Source of the DNA: Brevibacillus_F sp035644815
Lineage (GTDB): Bacteria; Bacillota; Bacilli; Brevibacillales; Brevibacillaceae
Reading direction: 5' to 3'
Assembly (NCBI GenBank): GCA_035644815.1
Contig: DASQNU010000188.1
Coordinates: 1-64,000, forward strand
Length of the DNA: 64,000 nucleotides
In this document: in pieces, positions 1-8,804 of the stretch
How the letters are laid out: every line of letters starts with the position of its first letter
Numbering within the stretch: the stretch's first letter is position 1
Made by a program: the position numbers and the translations under genes
The notes under the pieces: model-generated
The model's database searches: none
Told to the model about the DNA's origin: nothing
Seen by the model: the letters and a program-made list of their open reading frames with translations, nothing else

Positions 1-891
1 GATGAGCATTTGGCGAAAGACGGATTACAGGATGTTTTAGACTTTTTCATGCGCCAGCAAGAAATCCGCACCGACTTTTATGTCATCATCACGAAGAATG
101 TGAATGCCTTCAATGTCATGAGCATCTATGATCCGTTGGAAAAGATTCCGGCGAGTCGACTGCAAAAAGGATTGGAGACGTCGGAAAACAACTGGGCGCC
201 AACTGTTTCGATCACTTTGGACGAGCTTTTATCGGATTTGATATCGGAAGGAAAGGAGCCTGTGCTGACGGGTCTGGAAATAAAGGGGGATATCAAGGCG
301 GGGAATTCGCAGGACAATATCAATCGGGTCAATTCAAAGGCTTTGTTGCGGTACAACGCGATTGGTGTTTTAAAGAATGACAAATTGATTGGATGGTTGA
401 CAGAGGCAGAAAGCAAAGGATACGCGTACGTCACAAATCGCGTGGACAGCACAGTAGAAGAGATTCCCTGCAATAAAAATGGGTATGTGATGATTGATAT
501 CATCAGAAACGATACGAATGTGAAAGGGAGAGTAACAAAGGGTCATCCGGAAGTGGAAGTCGTGATCAGAGCGGAGGCCAATATAGGCGAAGTGGACTGC
601 AAGATCGATTTGTCAGATACAAAGTCAATTTACGAACTAGAGAGCAAAGCCGAGCGTCAGATCAAAGAGCGGATAGAAAAATTGGTGAAGCGGGTGCAGC
701 ATCAATACAAATCGGATATTTTTGGCTTTGGTTCCGCTATACAAAGATCTGCCCCAAAGGAGTGGAACACGTTAAAACATAATTGGGACAGAGAATTCCC
801 CCTGACACAAGTCCGAATAACAGCGGATGTAAGAATCCGACGTACAGGAAAGGTTGGCAATTCATTTATTCAAAATCTTGAACAGAGATGA
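1..891 (+). CDS. Spore germination protein, Ger(x)C family (5' end outside window)
   Basis: Lipoprotein subunit (C subunit) of a GerA-type nutrient germinant receptor in the inner spore membrane. The reading frame is open to the first base of the window, so the signal peptide, lipobox and N-terminal domain are missing; about 296 residues are visible. The C-terminal half, with an R/K/E-rich helix (AERQIKERIEKLVKRVQ) followed by a W-containing tail (KHNWDREFPLTQVRI), is characteristic of the Ger(x)C family. The TGA overlaps the ATG of the next ORF by 4 bp, so translation is coupled. A permease-type B subunit follows in the same operon. The family call is by recognition; the germinant specificity is unknown. 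Confidence 0.85.
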   Translation, partial: DEHLAKDGLQDVLDFFMRQQEIRTDFYVIITKNVNAFNVMSIYDPLEKIPASRLQKGLETSENNWAPTVSITLDELLSDLISEGKEPVLTGLEIKGDIKAGNSQDNINRVNSKALLRYNAIGVLKNDKLIGWLTEAESKGYAYVTNRVDSTVEEIPCNKNGYVMIDIIRNDTNVKGRVTKGHPEVEVVIRAEANIGEVDCKIDLSDTKSIYELESKAERQIKERIEKLVKRVQHQYKSDIFGFGSAIQRSAPKEWNTLKHNWDREFPLTQVRITADVRIRRTGKVGNSFIQNLEQR

Positions 892-1136
892 AGGGAATGA
901 TGATTATGTTGCCCGCCTTATTCATCCTGCTTTTCGCTGTGATCATTTGCATCATCGAAGTTCCCCGGTTAAGGGAGAATCAGCGCCATAAAGAACTCTA
1001 CGTGTTTTCATTCCTCCTTTTTATCGGTGTAGGGTTGAGCGTGCTGACGGCTCTGCAGATAAAAATACCTAATCCTCTTGACATTATCGCATTCATTTAC
1101 AGGCCCGTCAGCATTCTCATATACGGCAAAGACTAG
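888..1136 (+). CDS. Small membrane protein of a germination operon
   Basis: An 82-residue protein with two hydrophobic segments (about residues 5-25 and 42-60) around a short charged loop (VPRLRENQRHKE). It starts at an ATGA overlap with the gerC-type gene and lies 43 bp before the gerB-type gene. Small two-helix proteins at this place occur in several ger operons of Bacillales, where they may act as an accessory (D-like) subunit. I do not recognise a named family, so a role in the receptor is inferred only from operon position. Confidence 0.6.
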   Translation: MKGMMIMLPALFILLFAVIICIIEVPRLRENQRHKELYVFSFLLFIGVGLSVLTALQIKIPNPLDIIAFIYRPVSILIYGKD

Positions 1137-1179
1137 AGGGTGCCTTATCCATCGCAGACGGGAAAGGAGGAATAAAATC

Positions 1180-2283
1180 ATGCAGGCGATCGAGAAGATA
1201 CACCCTCGGCAATTTTTCATTCTAGTATTTCTGTATGTCGTTGGGGATGCGGTACTGTATGTACCTGGACTTCTCACTGCTGAAGCAAAACAGGATGCCT
1301 GGGTATCGGCCATGATTGGGTGGGCAGAAGGGATCATCATGGTGTTACTGTATAGTGTGCTTAGCAATCGTTACCCTGGGCTCTCTCTCATCGAATACAG
1401 CGAAACGTTACTGGGAAAATGGCTGGGGAAAATGGTAGGAATCCTGTTTATCAATTATTTATTCATCGACGCTTCCCTTATGCTGATGGAAATCGGCGAC
1501 TTTGTCACAACCGTAATGATGCCCGAAACTCCGATTGAAGTAACGCTTATCTTGTTTGCTGGCATCATTGTCTTGGGCACGTTCTTTGGCTTGGAAACCA
1601 TCGCTCGGACGGGAGAATTGCTGTTTCCCTGGTTTATCTTCCTTTTCTTATTGATGATTGTCTTTGTTCTTCCCAAAGCAGAGCCAACGAACATGCAACC
1701 AGTACTTGCCCAGTCATTTACGTCGATTGTGAGCGGGAATCTGAGACTTTTTGGATATATGCTGGAAACGGTCATTCTGATAATGCTCTTTCCCTATGTC
1801 AAGGCAAGCAGACTTACGGGCAAAGCTTATCAATTGGGCGTGTTCCTGGGCAATAGTGTTTTGACCATAGTCACTGCTGTATCCATTCTGGTGCTTGGCG
1901 CAGAGATTACGGTGATGTACGCATACCCCAGCTATTCTCTAGCAAGGAAGATTGAAGTAGGGGATTTCTTTGAGCGGATAGAAGCGATTATGGCCATCAT
2001 CTGGTTTATCAGCATTTACCTGAAGATTACCATCTGCTTTTTCGGTACCTCGTTAGGATTGGCTCAGGTGCTCGCCTTAAAAGATTACCGCCCGCTGGTG
2101 GTGCCCCTGGGATTCATCATGGTTCCGATGGCCATAGCTTCTGTGCCCAATCGCCCGTACTTCGACATGTTTGTTTCGAAGTATTGGATGCCTTATTCGC
2201 TTACCTATGGGTTGGTATTGCCATTATTGCTTCTGCTTCTTTCGTTCATTTTTGATAAAAAAAAGAACGAGAATACGGTATGA
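1180..2283 (+). CDS. Spore germination permease, GerB (endospore germination) family
   Basis: The B subunit of the GerA-type receptor, a multi-spanning membrane protein of the APC-like fold. Start chosen at the ATG preceded by GGAAAGGAGG (1161-1170); it gives 367 residues, normal for the family, whereas the longer open frame has no ribosome site. It begins MQAIEKIHPRQFFILVF, the usual polar N-terminus followed by helix 1, and has about ten hydrophobic segments. The order C, small ORF, B differs from the usual A-B-C; the A subunit presumably lies upstream, outside the window. Confidence 0.85.
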   Translation: MQAIEKIHPRQFFILVFLYVVGDAVLYVPGLLTAEAKQDAWVSAMIGWAEGIIMVLLYSVLSNRYPGLSLIEYSETLLGKWLGKMVGILFINYLFIDASLMLMEIGDFVTTVMMPETPIEVTLILFAGIIVLGTFFGLETIARTGELLFPWFIFLFLLMIVFVLPKAEPTNMQPVLAQSFTSIVSGNLRLFGYMLETVILIMLFPYVKASRLTGKAYQLGVFLGNSVLTIVTAVSILVLGAEITVMYAYPSYSLARKIEVGDFFERIEAIMAIIWFISIYLKITICFFGTSLGLAQVLALKDYRPLVVPLGFIMVPMAIASVPNRPYFDMFVSKYWMPYSLTYGLVLPLLLLLLSFIFDKKKNENTV

Positions 2284-2778
2284 AACGAATGTGAGGGCAG
2301 ATACATGTGAGTTGGCAGGAGTTGATGGAGTCGACTTGCCCCTCCTAATTGTTGTCAGCCATTTACTACGTTGGCCCGATTTTGAATCATTCTGGAGGCA
2401 CAGCGGTATTTTGAAAAGGTTGTGCCTACCTGGTATATTCGCCACTCGAACAATTCATTCGTCATCTAGTTAATTTTTGCTAAAACTTAAATTACCGTCG
2501 TACAGACACCTTATTAATTTTAGGGGGATGGAAGAGGCAACATTGTAAAACCTTGGATCGTAAAATCGCTTACGGTCTAAGGTTTTTTATTATGTGGTTC
2601 CAAAGCAACTGTACGGGTCGCTTAAGTTTAGGCGGATTTTTCCATGCAGTTGGTTAAACATATTGCGGAAATTCTCCGTAATGGAAATCAAGACCAATAA
2701 AAGTAGCTTCTGTTATAATAGGCATACGCAAAATGGGGGATTCAAATTCCGACTGTATAGAAAAAAGGGGGAAATGAT
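2284..2778. other. Intergenic stretch between ger operon and pnuC
   Basis: About 495 bp with no convincing gene. It contains a rho-independent terminator (2547-2589) and, further down, a TATAAT (about 2713-2718) that may be the pnuC promoter, with no good -35. I looked for a riboswitch before pnuC and could not recognise one. Confidence 0.5.
2547..2589 (+). terminator. Rho-independent terminator
   Basis: AAAACCTT ... AAGGTTTT outer stem with an inner CGTAA/TTACG stem, followed by a T run. It probably ends the germination operon, about 265 bp after its last stop codon. Confidence 0.7.
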
Positions 2779-3486
2779 ATGGGAAATACGATTCAGATGT
2801 TTCGGGATTGGACGTTATTTGAAAAAGTTTGGCTTGTACTATTCACAGCGGTTAACATTTATTTATTCTTTGCATTCGAAGATTCTCTTTTGGGACTGAT
2901 CTCTTCGCTAACAGGGATGATGTGTGTCGTCCTTGTAGCAAAGGGCAAGATTTCGAACTATTACTTTGGCATCGTACAGACGGCGTCCTATGCATATATT
3001 TCATACGGCTACTCCCTATATGGGGAAGCTATGCTGAATGCCTTTTTTTACTTACCCGTTCAGTTTATCGGTATATACATGTGGTCGAAAAACCGAACAA
3101 AGCACAGTGTTAAAGGAGAAGATGTAGCCGTGAAGCGGCTCAGCAAGCGAGGCTGGATTTATCTGGTTCTCATTGCGATCGTAGGGATCATCCTGTACGC
3201 GGAATTGTTGCACATGATCGGTGGTCAGGCAGTTCGCCTGGACTCTGCAGCTGTTGTGCTTTCGGTCATTGCACAGATACTCATGCTGAAACGGTATGCG
3301 GAACAATGGGCGCTTTGGATTGCCGTCAACGTGCTCTCCATTTCTCTTTGGGTCGTAACATTGGTTACACAGGGAGGAAATGATTTTAATATGGTTGTCA
3401 TGTGGTCAGCCTTTCTGGTTAACTCCATATACGGCTACTATAACTGGACCAAGCTAAGCAAATCACAGGAGGCTGTAAAAGAATGA
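2779..3486 (+). CDS. pnuC: Nicotinamide riboside transporter PnuC
   Basis: Integral membrane facilitator that brings nicotinamide riboside into the cell for NAD salvage. It has 235 residues and about seven hydrophobic segments, with the family signatures around YFGIVQTASYAYISY (about residues 60-75) and the conserved W-x-x-W-x-x-x-N region EQWALWIAVNVLSISLW near residues 175-190. RBS is AAAAAGGGGGAAAT just upstream of the ATG. It overlaps the downstream nadR-type gene by 4 bp (ATGA), so uptake and phosphorylation are made together; PnuC transport depends on trapping of NR by the kinase. Confidence 0.93.
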   Translation: MGNTIQMFRDWTLFEKVWLVLFTAVNIYLFFAFEDSLLGLISSLTGMMCVVLVAKGKISNYYFGIVQTASYAYISYGYSLYGEAMLNAFFYLPVQFIGIYMWSKNRTKHSVKGEDVAVKRLSKRGWIYLVLIAIVGIILYAELLHMIGGQAVRLDSAAVVLSVIAQILMLKRYAEQWALWIAVNVLSISLWVVTLVTQGGNDFNMVVMWSAFLVNSIYGYYNWTKLSKSQEAVKE

Positions 3487-4526
3487 CCGTAGGCAAGGTA
3501 GGCATGTACGGCGGAAAATTCCTTCCGTGTCCACATATGGGGCATGTTTATTCGATGATACGTGCTTCCACCATGGTGGATGAGTTACATGTAATCGTTT
3601 CATATGATGAAGAGCACGAAAAGAAATTATGCGCGGGCGGGAAAATTCCCCATATTCCGTATCGTATCCGACTTCGATGGTGGTCTCAGCTCACGAAGGA
3701 TTTGCCGCATGTACATGTCCATGCGGTGTACGAACAACAAACGGGAGATATTTCTGATTGGGAACGAGGAGCAGAAGGGATTAAAGCCGCTATTGCAAAA
3801 CCGATAGATACCGTATTCAGCTCCGAGCATGCATACACAGACATTTTCCGCAATCTATATCCGAATGCCCGGCATATAGTGATTGATGCGAATCGAATAT
3901 CCTATCCGATCTCAGGAACAAAACTGCGTACTGACGGGGTAATGAAACACTGGGATATGCTGCCTGAGATCGTGAAACCTTACTTTGTGAAGAAGGTAGT
4001 CGTAGTGGGAACGGAAAGCTGCGGGAAATCTACCTTGGTTCGTAACCTTGCCAACCTCTACAATACGACCTATGTAGAAGAATGGGGACGTACTTATTAT
4101 GAGAGGCTTGGAGGCTGTGAGGATATTACTTTGCCAGATGATTATCCTGAGATCGCTTTTGAACATAAATATCATGAAAAGGTGCAAGGATCGAAAGCAA
4201 ATAAGGTTGTCTTCATTGATACCGAAGCCATTGTCACACAGTATTACTCCATCCTTTACCTGAATAAACGGCACGCCGTACTGGATGAAGTTGCACGCAC
4301 GCAGCAGTATGACCTTTGGTTATTCCTTGAACCTGACGTGAAATGGGTTAACGACGGAACCCGATCATTCGGTGACCAACAAGTGCGTGAAAAGAACAAT
4401 GCGCTACTCAAAGGACTTTTGGACGAATTTGGCGTTCCATATAAAACAATTTCAGGCGACTATCAACAACGTTTGGAACAATCTGTACGTCTCGTTAACG
4501 AAATGATTGAAATGAAAGGTTTATAG
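3483..4526 (+). CDS. nadR: Bifunctional NadR: NMN adenylyltransferase / ribosylnicotinamide kinase
   Basis: Converts nicotinamide riboside to NMN and then to NAD. The N-terminal nucleotidyltransferase domain (about 1-165) carries a GGKF..PHMGH version of the HxGH motif (residues 10-21) and ISGTKLR (143-149), which matches the ISxTxxR motif. The C-terminal kinase domain has a Walker A, GTESCGKST (176-184). The N-terminal DNA-binding helix-turn-helix of enterobacterial NadR is absent, as is usual outside enterobacteria. It is translationally coupled to pnuC and followed by a terminator. Confidence is high for the family. Confidence 0.93.
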   Translation: MTVGKVGMYGGKFLPCPHMGHVYSMIRASTMVDELHVIVSYDEEHEKKLCAGGKIPHIPYRIRLRWWSQLTKDLPHVHVHAVYEQQTGDISDWERGAEGIKAAIAKPIDTVFSSEHAYTDIFRNLYPNARHIVIDANRISYPISGTKLRTDGVMKHWDMLPEIVKPYFVKKVVVVGTESCGKSTLVRNLANLYNTTYVEEWGRTYYERLGGCEDITLPDDYPEIAFEHKYHEKVQGSKANKVVFIDTEAIVTQYYSILYLNKRHAVLDEVARTQQYDLWLFLEPDVKWVNDGTRSFGDQQVREKNNALLKGLLDEFGVPYKTISGDYQQRLEQSVRLVNEMIEMKGL

Positions 4527-4612
4527 CGGATAGCCCAGTATAAGCAGTTAAAAATGATTGTTCCATGGTCCAAGGTTAATACGCAGAGATTTTAGTCTAA
4601 TAGCATTAAATG

Positions 4613-4644
4613 TCCGGTAAAGCATAATTATCGGGCTTTTTTTA
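4613..4644 (+). terminator. Rho-independent terminator of pnuC-nadR
   Basis: Stem CCGGTAA / TTATCGG (one G-T pair), 7-base loop, then a run of seven T. Confidence 0.75.
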
Positions 4645-4717
4645 TCCCTTAATATAAAAACTGTAAAAAATGATCTTTAGGTTACAAGGGTACGATTATT
4701 TAAAATTCATATATTCT

Positions 4718-4747
4718 TTGGTAATATATTTGAAGTGAATATATAAC
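4718..4747 (+). promoter_or_regulatory. Possible sigma-A promoter for the M14 peptidase gene
   Basis: TTGGTA, 18-bp spacer, TATAAC. The region is very A/T-rich, so chance matches are likely. Confidence 0.35.
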
Positions 4748-4792
4748 GATGAAGGTTCGCATCACATTTGTCAATACAAGGAGGCTATTCCG

Positions 4793-5845
4793 ATGAACCT
4801 CGAATTCGATGGGAACATTCAACCCGTGTACAGTTTTTACAATCATCAAGAACTGAGTACAGCGCTTAACGAGTTAGAGCAAAATAGTCAGAATCGGGTA
4901 AAAGTGGATCAGATAGGTTTATCCAACCAAGGGCGTCCGATATGGAGAGCAAAAGTGGGGAAAGGAAAGAAAGTTGTTCTGGCATCCAGTTATATTCACG
5001 GTAATGAGCCAACAGGAGCAACTGTATTGCTCAATCTGTTGCGTTTTCTGGGGTCGAGTGAATCACCTCTGGCTAAACGTTTGCGAAATGAGCTGACATT
5101 TGTTGCCGTTCCAATGGCAAATCCCGATGCTGTCGAATTGAATCGGCATAACAATGTAATGACTTGGGAACAAGTGGTGAAGCATTATCCCGACCTTGCT
5201 GAGGTTAATCCCCCTTTTTATTACAAGCCTGAGAATGATAGTGATCCAGCCGGATTCAATGTAAATCTTGATTTTCGCTCGAACCTTGATTACACTCCGT
5301 CTCCGGATGATTTTCCATTCCATGCAGGCTGGTATCTGACGCCAGAAGCCAGAGCGCTTGCTGCTGTTTACAAGCAGTTGCAGATCGAATATGGCAAAGT
5401 TGATACATACATTGATTTGCACAACCAAAACGCAGATAATGCGGAAACGGATCGCGTACAGGAGACAGGTGAACCGGCTCTTCTCTCCATAAGCGGGGTC
5501 ATGATCAATGAGCCACATGCAACGGGCGAATACTCCAAACAACTCACCTTGATCGCCTACGATGCATTAATCGAGCATGGCTTTCATAGAATCACGCGCT
5601 TCCCGGAATTGCATGCACCCATGACCTCTCTGGGAGCATTTGCGCAAAATGGCAGCGGGGTAGTTTTGTTTGAAGCCCTGCATTCCTCCAATTTGGAGCA
5701 GGAAACTTGTGAAGCCATCATCAAGTCTGAGGAAACGGCCGTTTTTGCTGTATTGGAAGCGATAGCAAGCGGAAGTGTACAATCCATCGACCCGCATACC
5801 TATGACCGGATACCCAAGGGGACCCTTGATCCATCAAAAGTATAG
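4793..5845 (+). CDS. M14 family zinc carboxypeptidase-like protein
   Basis: Predicted metallopeptidase/amidase of the M14 family (350 residues). Zinc ligands are visible as H69-x-x-E72 in YIHGNEPTG and H211 in YIDLHNQN; a candidate catalytic Glu is E295 in VLFEALHSS. No signal peptide is visible, so it is probably cytoplasmic. The start is supported by ACAAGGAGGCTATTCCG before the ATG. It is a single-gene unit, separated by terminators from nadR and from the xylose locus. The substrate cannot be read from sequence; similar short M14 proteins act on peptides or acylated small molecules. Confidence 0.8.
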   Translation: MNLEFDGNIQPVYSFYNHQELSTALNELEQNSQNRVKVDQIGLSNQGRPIWRAKVGKGKKVVLASSYIHGNEPTGATVLLNLLRFLGSSESPLAKRLRNELTFVAVPMANPDAVELNRHNNVMTWEQVVKHYPDLAEVNPPFYYKPENDSDPAGFNVNLDFRSNLDYTPSPDDFPFHAGWYLTPEARALAAVYKQLQIEYGKVDTYIDLHNQNADNAETDRVQETGEPALLSISGVMINEPHATGEYSKQLTLIAYDALIEHGFHRITRFPELHAPMTSLGAFAQNGSGVVLFEALHSSNLEQETCEAIIKSEETAVFAVLEAIASGSVQSIDPHTYDRIPKGTLDPSKV

Positions 5846-5928
5846 ACAATTCAAGTTAACGGATGATAAAACATTGAAGTAAACCTATAGTTTTGTGGCG
5901 AATATTGGTAATATTTCTGACGTTACGA

Positions 5929-5994
5929 AGACATGATACAACATGCCGGCACTGCCGATCTGATTTTTTCCATAACGTATCTGGTGTCTTTTTT
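5929..5994 (+). terminator. Candidate terminator of the M14 gene
   Basis: GACATGATAC pairs with GTATCtgGTGTC (2-base bulge, one G-T pair) around a large loop and is followed by TTTTTTA. The large loop makes it weaker than the others here. Confidence 0.4.
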
Positions 5995-6100
5995 ATCGCA
6001 CACCATCACACTTCCCTAAGGGGATATCATCAATACTGAGGCGTCTAGAGGCTTCAGACAAGAGTAGTGTGGAAGTTGAGAATGGCTAGAAGAACAGCGG

Positions 6101-6134
6101 AAAGCGGCGAATCGATTTAGCTTCGCTGCTTTTT
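6101..6134 (+). terminator. Rho-independent terminator
   Basis: AAAGCGGCGAA / TTCGCTGCTTTTT stem with a 10-base loop. It has no obvious gene directly upstream, so it may be left over from a lost gene. Confidence 0.6.
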
Positions 6135-6285
6135 GATTCCCATGGAACGGAGAATGTGTTACCTCAGGCATCTTTTTTATGATATTGTACGGCAGCGGAT
6201 TGCAGCAGACTGACCGAAACGATATCAGTATTGAAAAGCTACCATAACCAGTAAAGTTAATGAAAAATTATAAGAAAATTAAATA

Positions 6286-6315
6286 TTGTTTGCGCTTTCA
6301 ATTTAACTGTACTAT
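6286..6315 (+). promoter_or_regulatory. Promoter with overlapping cre-like site, xylFII-lytS-yesN operon
   Basis: TTGTTT, 18-bp spacer, TACTAT. The segment 6287-6300 read on the minus strand is TGAAAGCGCAAACA, one mismatch from the catabolite-responsive element consensus TGWAARCGYTWNCW, and it overlaps the -35 and spacer. CcpA repression of the sensor operon is therefore plausible but untested. Confidence 0.45.
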
Positions 6316-6337
6316 TAGAGCAAAGGGGGTGGATCGG

Positions 6338-7315
6338 ATGCAAGATAAAAAATGGCTGATCGCAGTCATACTATTATTCGGCGTCTTTTTCTATTTATTT
6401 ATTTGCTTTGCCGTTGACGCTCAAAAGATTCTGGACGTTGCCACTGAATTGCGGGGAAGAGCCCCATCTTCCAATCAGCCCTATCATCTTGTGCTGATAG
6501 AGCAGGAGCAAAGCCACCCCTATTGGCAAATGGTAGAGAAGGGAGCGCTAGAATCTGCCCAACAGTATGGCATGGAAATAGAGTTTAATGGACCTGTGCG
6601 CTTCAGCATGGAGGAGCAGATCAAATTATTGGAGAAAGCCATCGCTGCAAAAGTCGATGGGATCATCGTGCAAGGACTCAACGATTCGAAGTTCAGTCCA
6701 GTGATCAATCGTGCCATCGAAAAGGGAATCCCCGTACTAACGATCGATACGGATGCTCCAAATAGCAAACGCTTAACTTATGTTGGTACAGATAACTTTG
6801 AAGCAGGCAAACAGTTGGGATATGCGGTGGTGAAAGCTACGGGAGGCAAAGGGAAAATCGGCGTGATCATCGGGAGCGATACTGCGGAAAATCAGATTCT
6901 TCGACTAAAAGGATTTCAATCGATCGTGGAACAGTACCCGGATATGGTCATTTTGTCGGTGAGATCATCGAACATCTCCCGCATTGAAGCAATTCAGCAA
7001 GCGGTGGACATGTTGCAAAGGCATCCAGATATGAACATCATGGTGGGCACAAGTGCGCTGGACGGGATCGGCATTCTACAGGCAAAGAAAAGCCTGGGGC
7101 GCGATGAGGTCAAGATTTTCGGCTTTGATAACTTACCGGAAATGCTGGAAGCCATCCAAAATGGCGAGATCGTGGCCACGGTGTCACAACGACCGTATTT
7201 GATGGGATATGATTCCGTTCGCTTGTTGAATGATTACCTTCATCATAAGTCATTGCCGAAGCAGCACTTCACGCAAATCGCGGTCATCGATAAGAGCAAT
7301 GTGACATTGGAGTGA
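6338..7315 (+). CDS. xylFII: Membrane-anchored sugar-binding sensor protein (XylFII type)
   Basis: A periplasmic-binding-protein fold (type 1, LacI/RbsB-like) fixed to the membrane by an N-terminal helix (about residues 6-26, WLIAVILLFGVFFYLFICFA), with no lipobox. 325 residues from the ATG behind AAAGGGGGT; an in-frame ATG 78 bp upstream has no ribosome site. It is the first gene of a three-gene signalling operon ahead of xylFGH. Such anchored binding proteins partner a LytS-type kinase in the XylFII-LytS-YesN D-xylose-sensing system known from Clostridium beijerinckii. The assignment rests on architecture plus adjacent xylFGH; another pentose could be the ligand. Confidence 0.8.
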   Translation: MQDKKWLIAVILLFGVFFYLFICFAVDAQKILDVATELRGRAPSSNQPYHLVLIEQEQSHPYWQMVEKGALESAQQYGMEIEFNGPVRFSMEEQIKLLEKAIAAKVDGIIVQGLNDSKFSPVINRAIEKGIPVLTIDTDAPNSKRLTYVGTDNFEAGKQLGYAVVKATGGKGKIGVIIGSDTAENQILRLKGFQSIVEQYPDMVILSVRSSNISRIEAIQQAVDMLQRHPDMNIMVGTSALDGIGILQAKKSLGRDEVKIFGFDNLPEMLEAIQNGEIVATVSQRPYLMGYDSVRLLNDYLHHKSLPKQHFTQIAVIDKSNVTLE

Positions 7316-7321
7316 AATCAC

Positions 7322-8755
7322 TTGAACATTCGAACCAAATTATTCATTTTCATTCCGTTACTCGTCATCCTGATGAACCTGGTTTCCTTTTTTATCTTTG
7401 ACAGCAGCAAACGGGTACAGGAAAGTTACAACCTCATGATGGACCGCATCCTTTTGTATAAGCAGATTTCCTTTGAAACGGAAGAAAATCTACGATACCT
7501 GAACCGTTACCTGATTCGTCTGGACATCGACAGCTACCCTGAATTTATCGGTCATATGGAAGCTCTCCGCGCGCTAAAGCAGGAGTTGATGAATCAGGAA
7601 ACGAATGAAACCAATCATCTGCAGATCATTAATCTGAACAACATGATCGATACGTTTCTGGGACAAGTCCAGCAAACCATTGCCAGCGTTAACCAGAAGG
7701 GCTTTCATAGCAATGCACGCAGCTACTACGAAGCGGAAAAGTCGGCACGCTTCATCCGGGAACACGGGCAGACGCTGGTTGACATGGAACTGAGCTATTA
7801 CCAGCCCATTTATCAAGAGATCATGAGAACGACAGATCGCATGAACCTCTTGGGCTTCTGGCTCTTTATTACGACGACGCTGCTCAGCATTGTCTTTGCC
7901 ATCTGGATCTCACGCAGCATCACCAACCCAATCCGCCGGCTCGTAACCGTCGCCAAGCGCATTTCCAAAGGTGATTTGCAGACCAAGGCCCCGGAACTCC
8001 ACAGCGGGGACGAGATCGGCATTCTTTGCAAGAGTTTTAACCAAATGCTGGACAATCTCCAGCAGCTCATGCTGCAAAATATGGAGAGTTTGGAGAAGGA
8101 TCGGCTGGTCAAAGAATTTGAACTAAAATCGCTGCAAAGTCAGATCAATCCGCATTTTCTGTTTAACACACTCAATGGAATTGCAAAGCTTGCCTACATC
8201 GAAGGGGCTGAGCAAACCAGCGAGTTGACGATTTCAGTATCCAAACTTCTTCGGTACAATCTGCAGAGGCTCGATCAGCCAGTTACATTACGGGATGAGA
8301 TGGAGCATGCCCAGGAGTACTTTGCCATCCAAAAAGCCCGCTTCCGGGATCGAGTGGAAATGATTACCGAATTCGATGAAAGGGCTCTCGATCAATTGAT
8401 ACCTTGCCTTACTCTGCAGCCTATTCTTGAAAACGCCTTTGTCCATGGGATTGAGGAGATTGAAGAAGGTGCTGTTTTGAGGCTAAAGATTGAATACGAA
8501 GAGCCCTTTGTCAAGGTCGAAATTTCCGATAACGGGACAGGGATGACGGAAGAAATGCGTCAAAAACTATTGAATTCGGACACGGATCGGCTTTCCAGGC
8601 CAAGCAAAGGACACTCAACGGGATTGGGAACGCTCAATGTCTTTAAACGGCTTCATCTTTTCTTTGACGGGGAAGAACAGATCGATATCAAGAGCGAACG
8701 AAATCATGGGACAACGGTCATTTTCAGGATTCCTCATAAAACCAATACAGTTTAA
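7322..8755 (+). CDS. lytS: Sensor histidine kinase, LytS/YesM family
   Basis: Membrane histidine kinase of 477 residues: TM1 about 7-27, an extracytoplasmic helical sensor region to about 175, TM2 about 178-198, HAMP to about 250, His_kinase domain with H278 in QINPHFLFNTLNG, and a HATPase domain with N-box LENAFVHG and ATP lid residues near STGLGTLNVF. TTG start; its GGAG lies in the end of the preceding gene 6 bp away, so the two are coupled. It would be controlled by the anchored binding protein and phosphorylate the YesN-type regulator downstream. Confidence 0.88.
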   Translation: MNIRTKLFIFIPLLVILMNLVSFFIFDSSKRVQESYNLMMDRILLYKQISFETEENLRYLNRYLIRLDIDSYPEFIGHMEALRALKQELMNQETNETNHLQIINLNNMIDTFLGQVQQTIASVNQKGFHSNARSYYEAEKSARFIREHGQTLVDMELSYYQPIYQEIMRTTDRMNLLGFWLFITTTLLSIVFAIWISRSITNPIRRLVTVAKRISKGDLQTKAPELHSGDEIGILCKSFNQMLDNLQQLMLQNMESLEKDRLVKEFELKSLQSQINPHFLFNTLNGIAKLAYIEGAEQTSELTISVSKLLRYNLQRLDQPVTLRDEMEHAQEYFAIQKARFRDRVEMITEFDERALDQLIPCLTLQPILENAFVHGIEEIEEGAVLRLKIEYEEPFVKVEISDNGTGMTEEMRQKLLNSDTDRLSRPSKGHSTGLGTLNVFKRLHLFFDGEEQIDIKSERNHGTTVIFRIPHKTNTV

Positions 8756-8804
8756 CGGAATGGGCAGGGCACGTAGGATCAGCTCACGAAAAGGAGGTCT
8801 CGTT

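Larger units (their letters stand above)
5846..6337. other. Intergenic stretch before the xylose locus
   Basis: No gene supported. It holds a bulged hairpin with T tract (5929-5994), a second terminator (6101-6134), and near its end the presumed promoter and cre-like site of the xylose-sensing operon. Confidence 0.5.

Noticed and set aside
2594..2778. Possible NAD- or NMN-type riboswitch before pnuC
   Set aside because: I could not identify conserved core sequences or a convincing fold; the only stem is an upstream terminator.
5063..5542. 159-codon minus-strand frame inside the M14 peptidase gene
   Set aside because: Antisense shadow of a well-supported gene, without ribosome site or family motifs.
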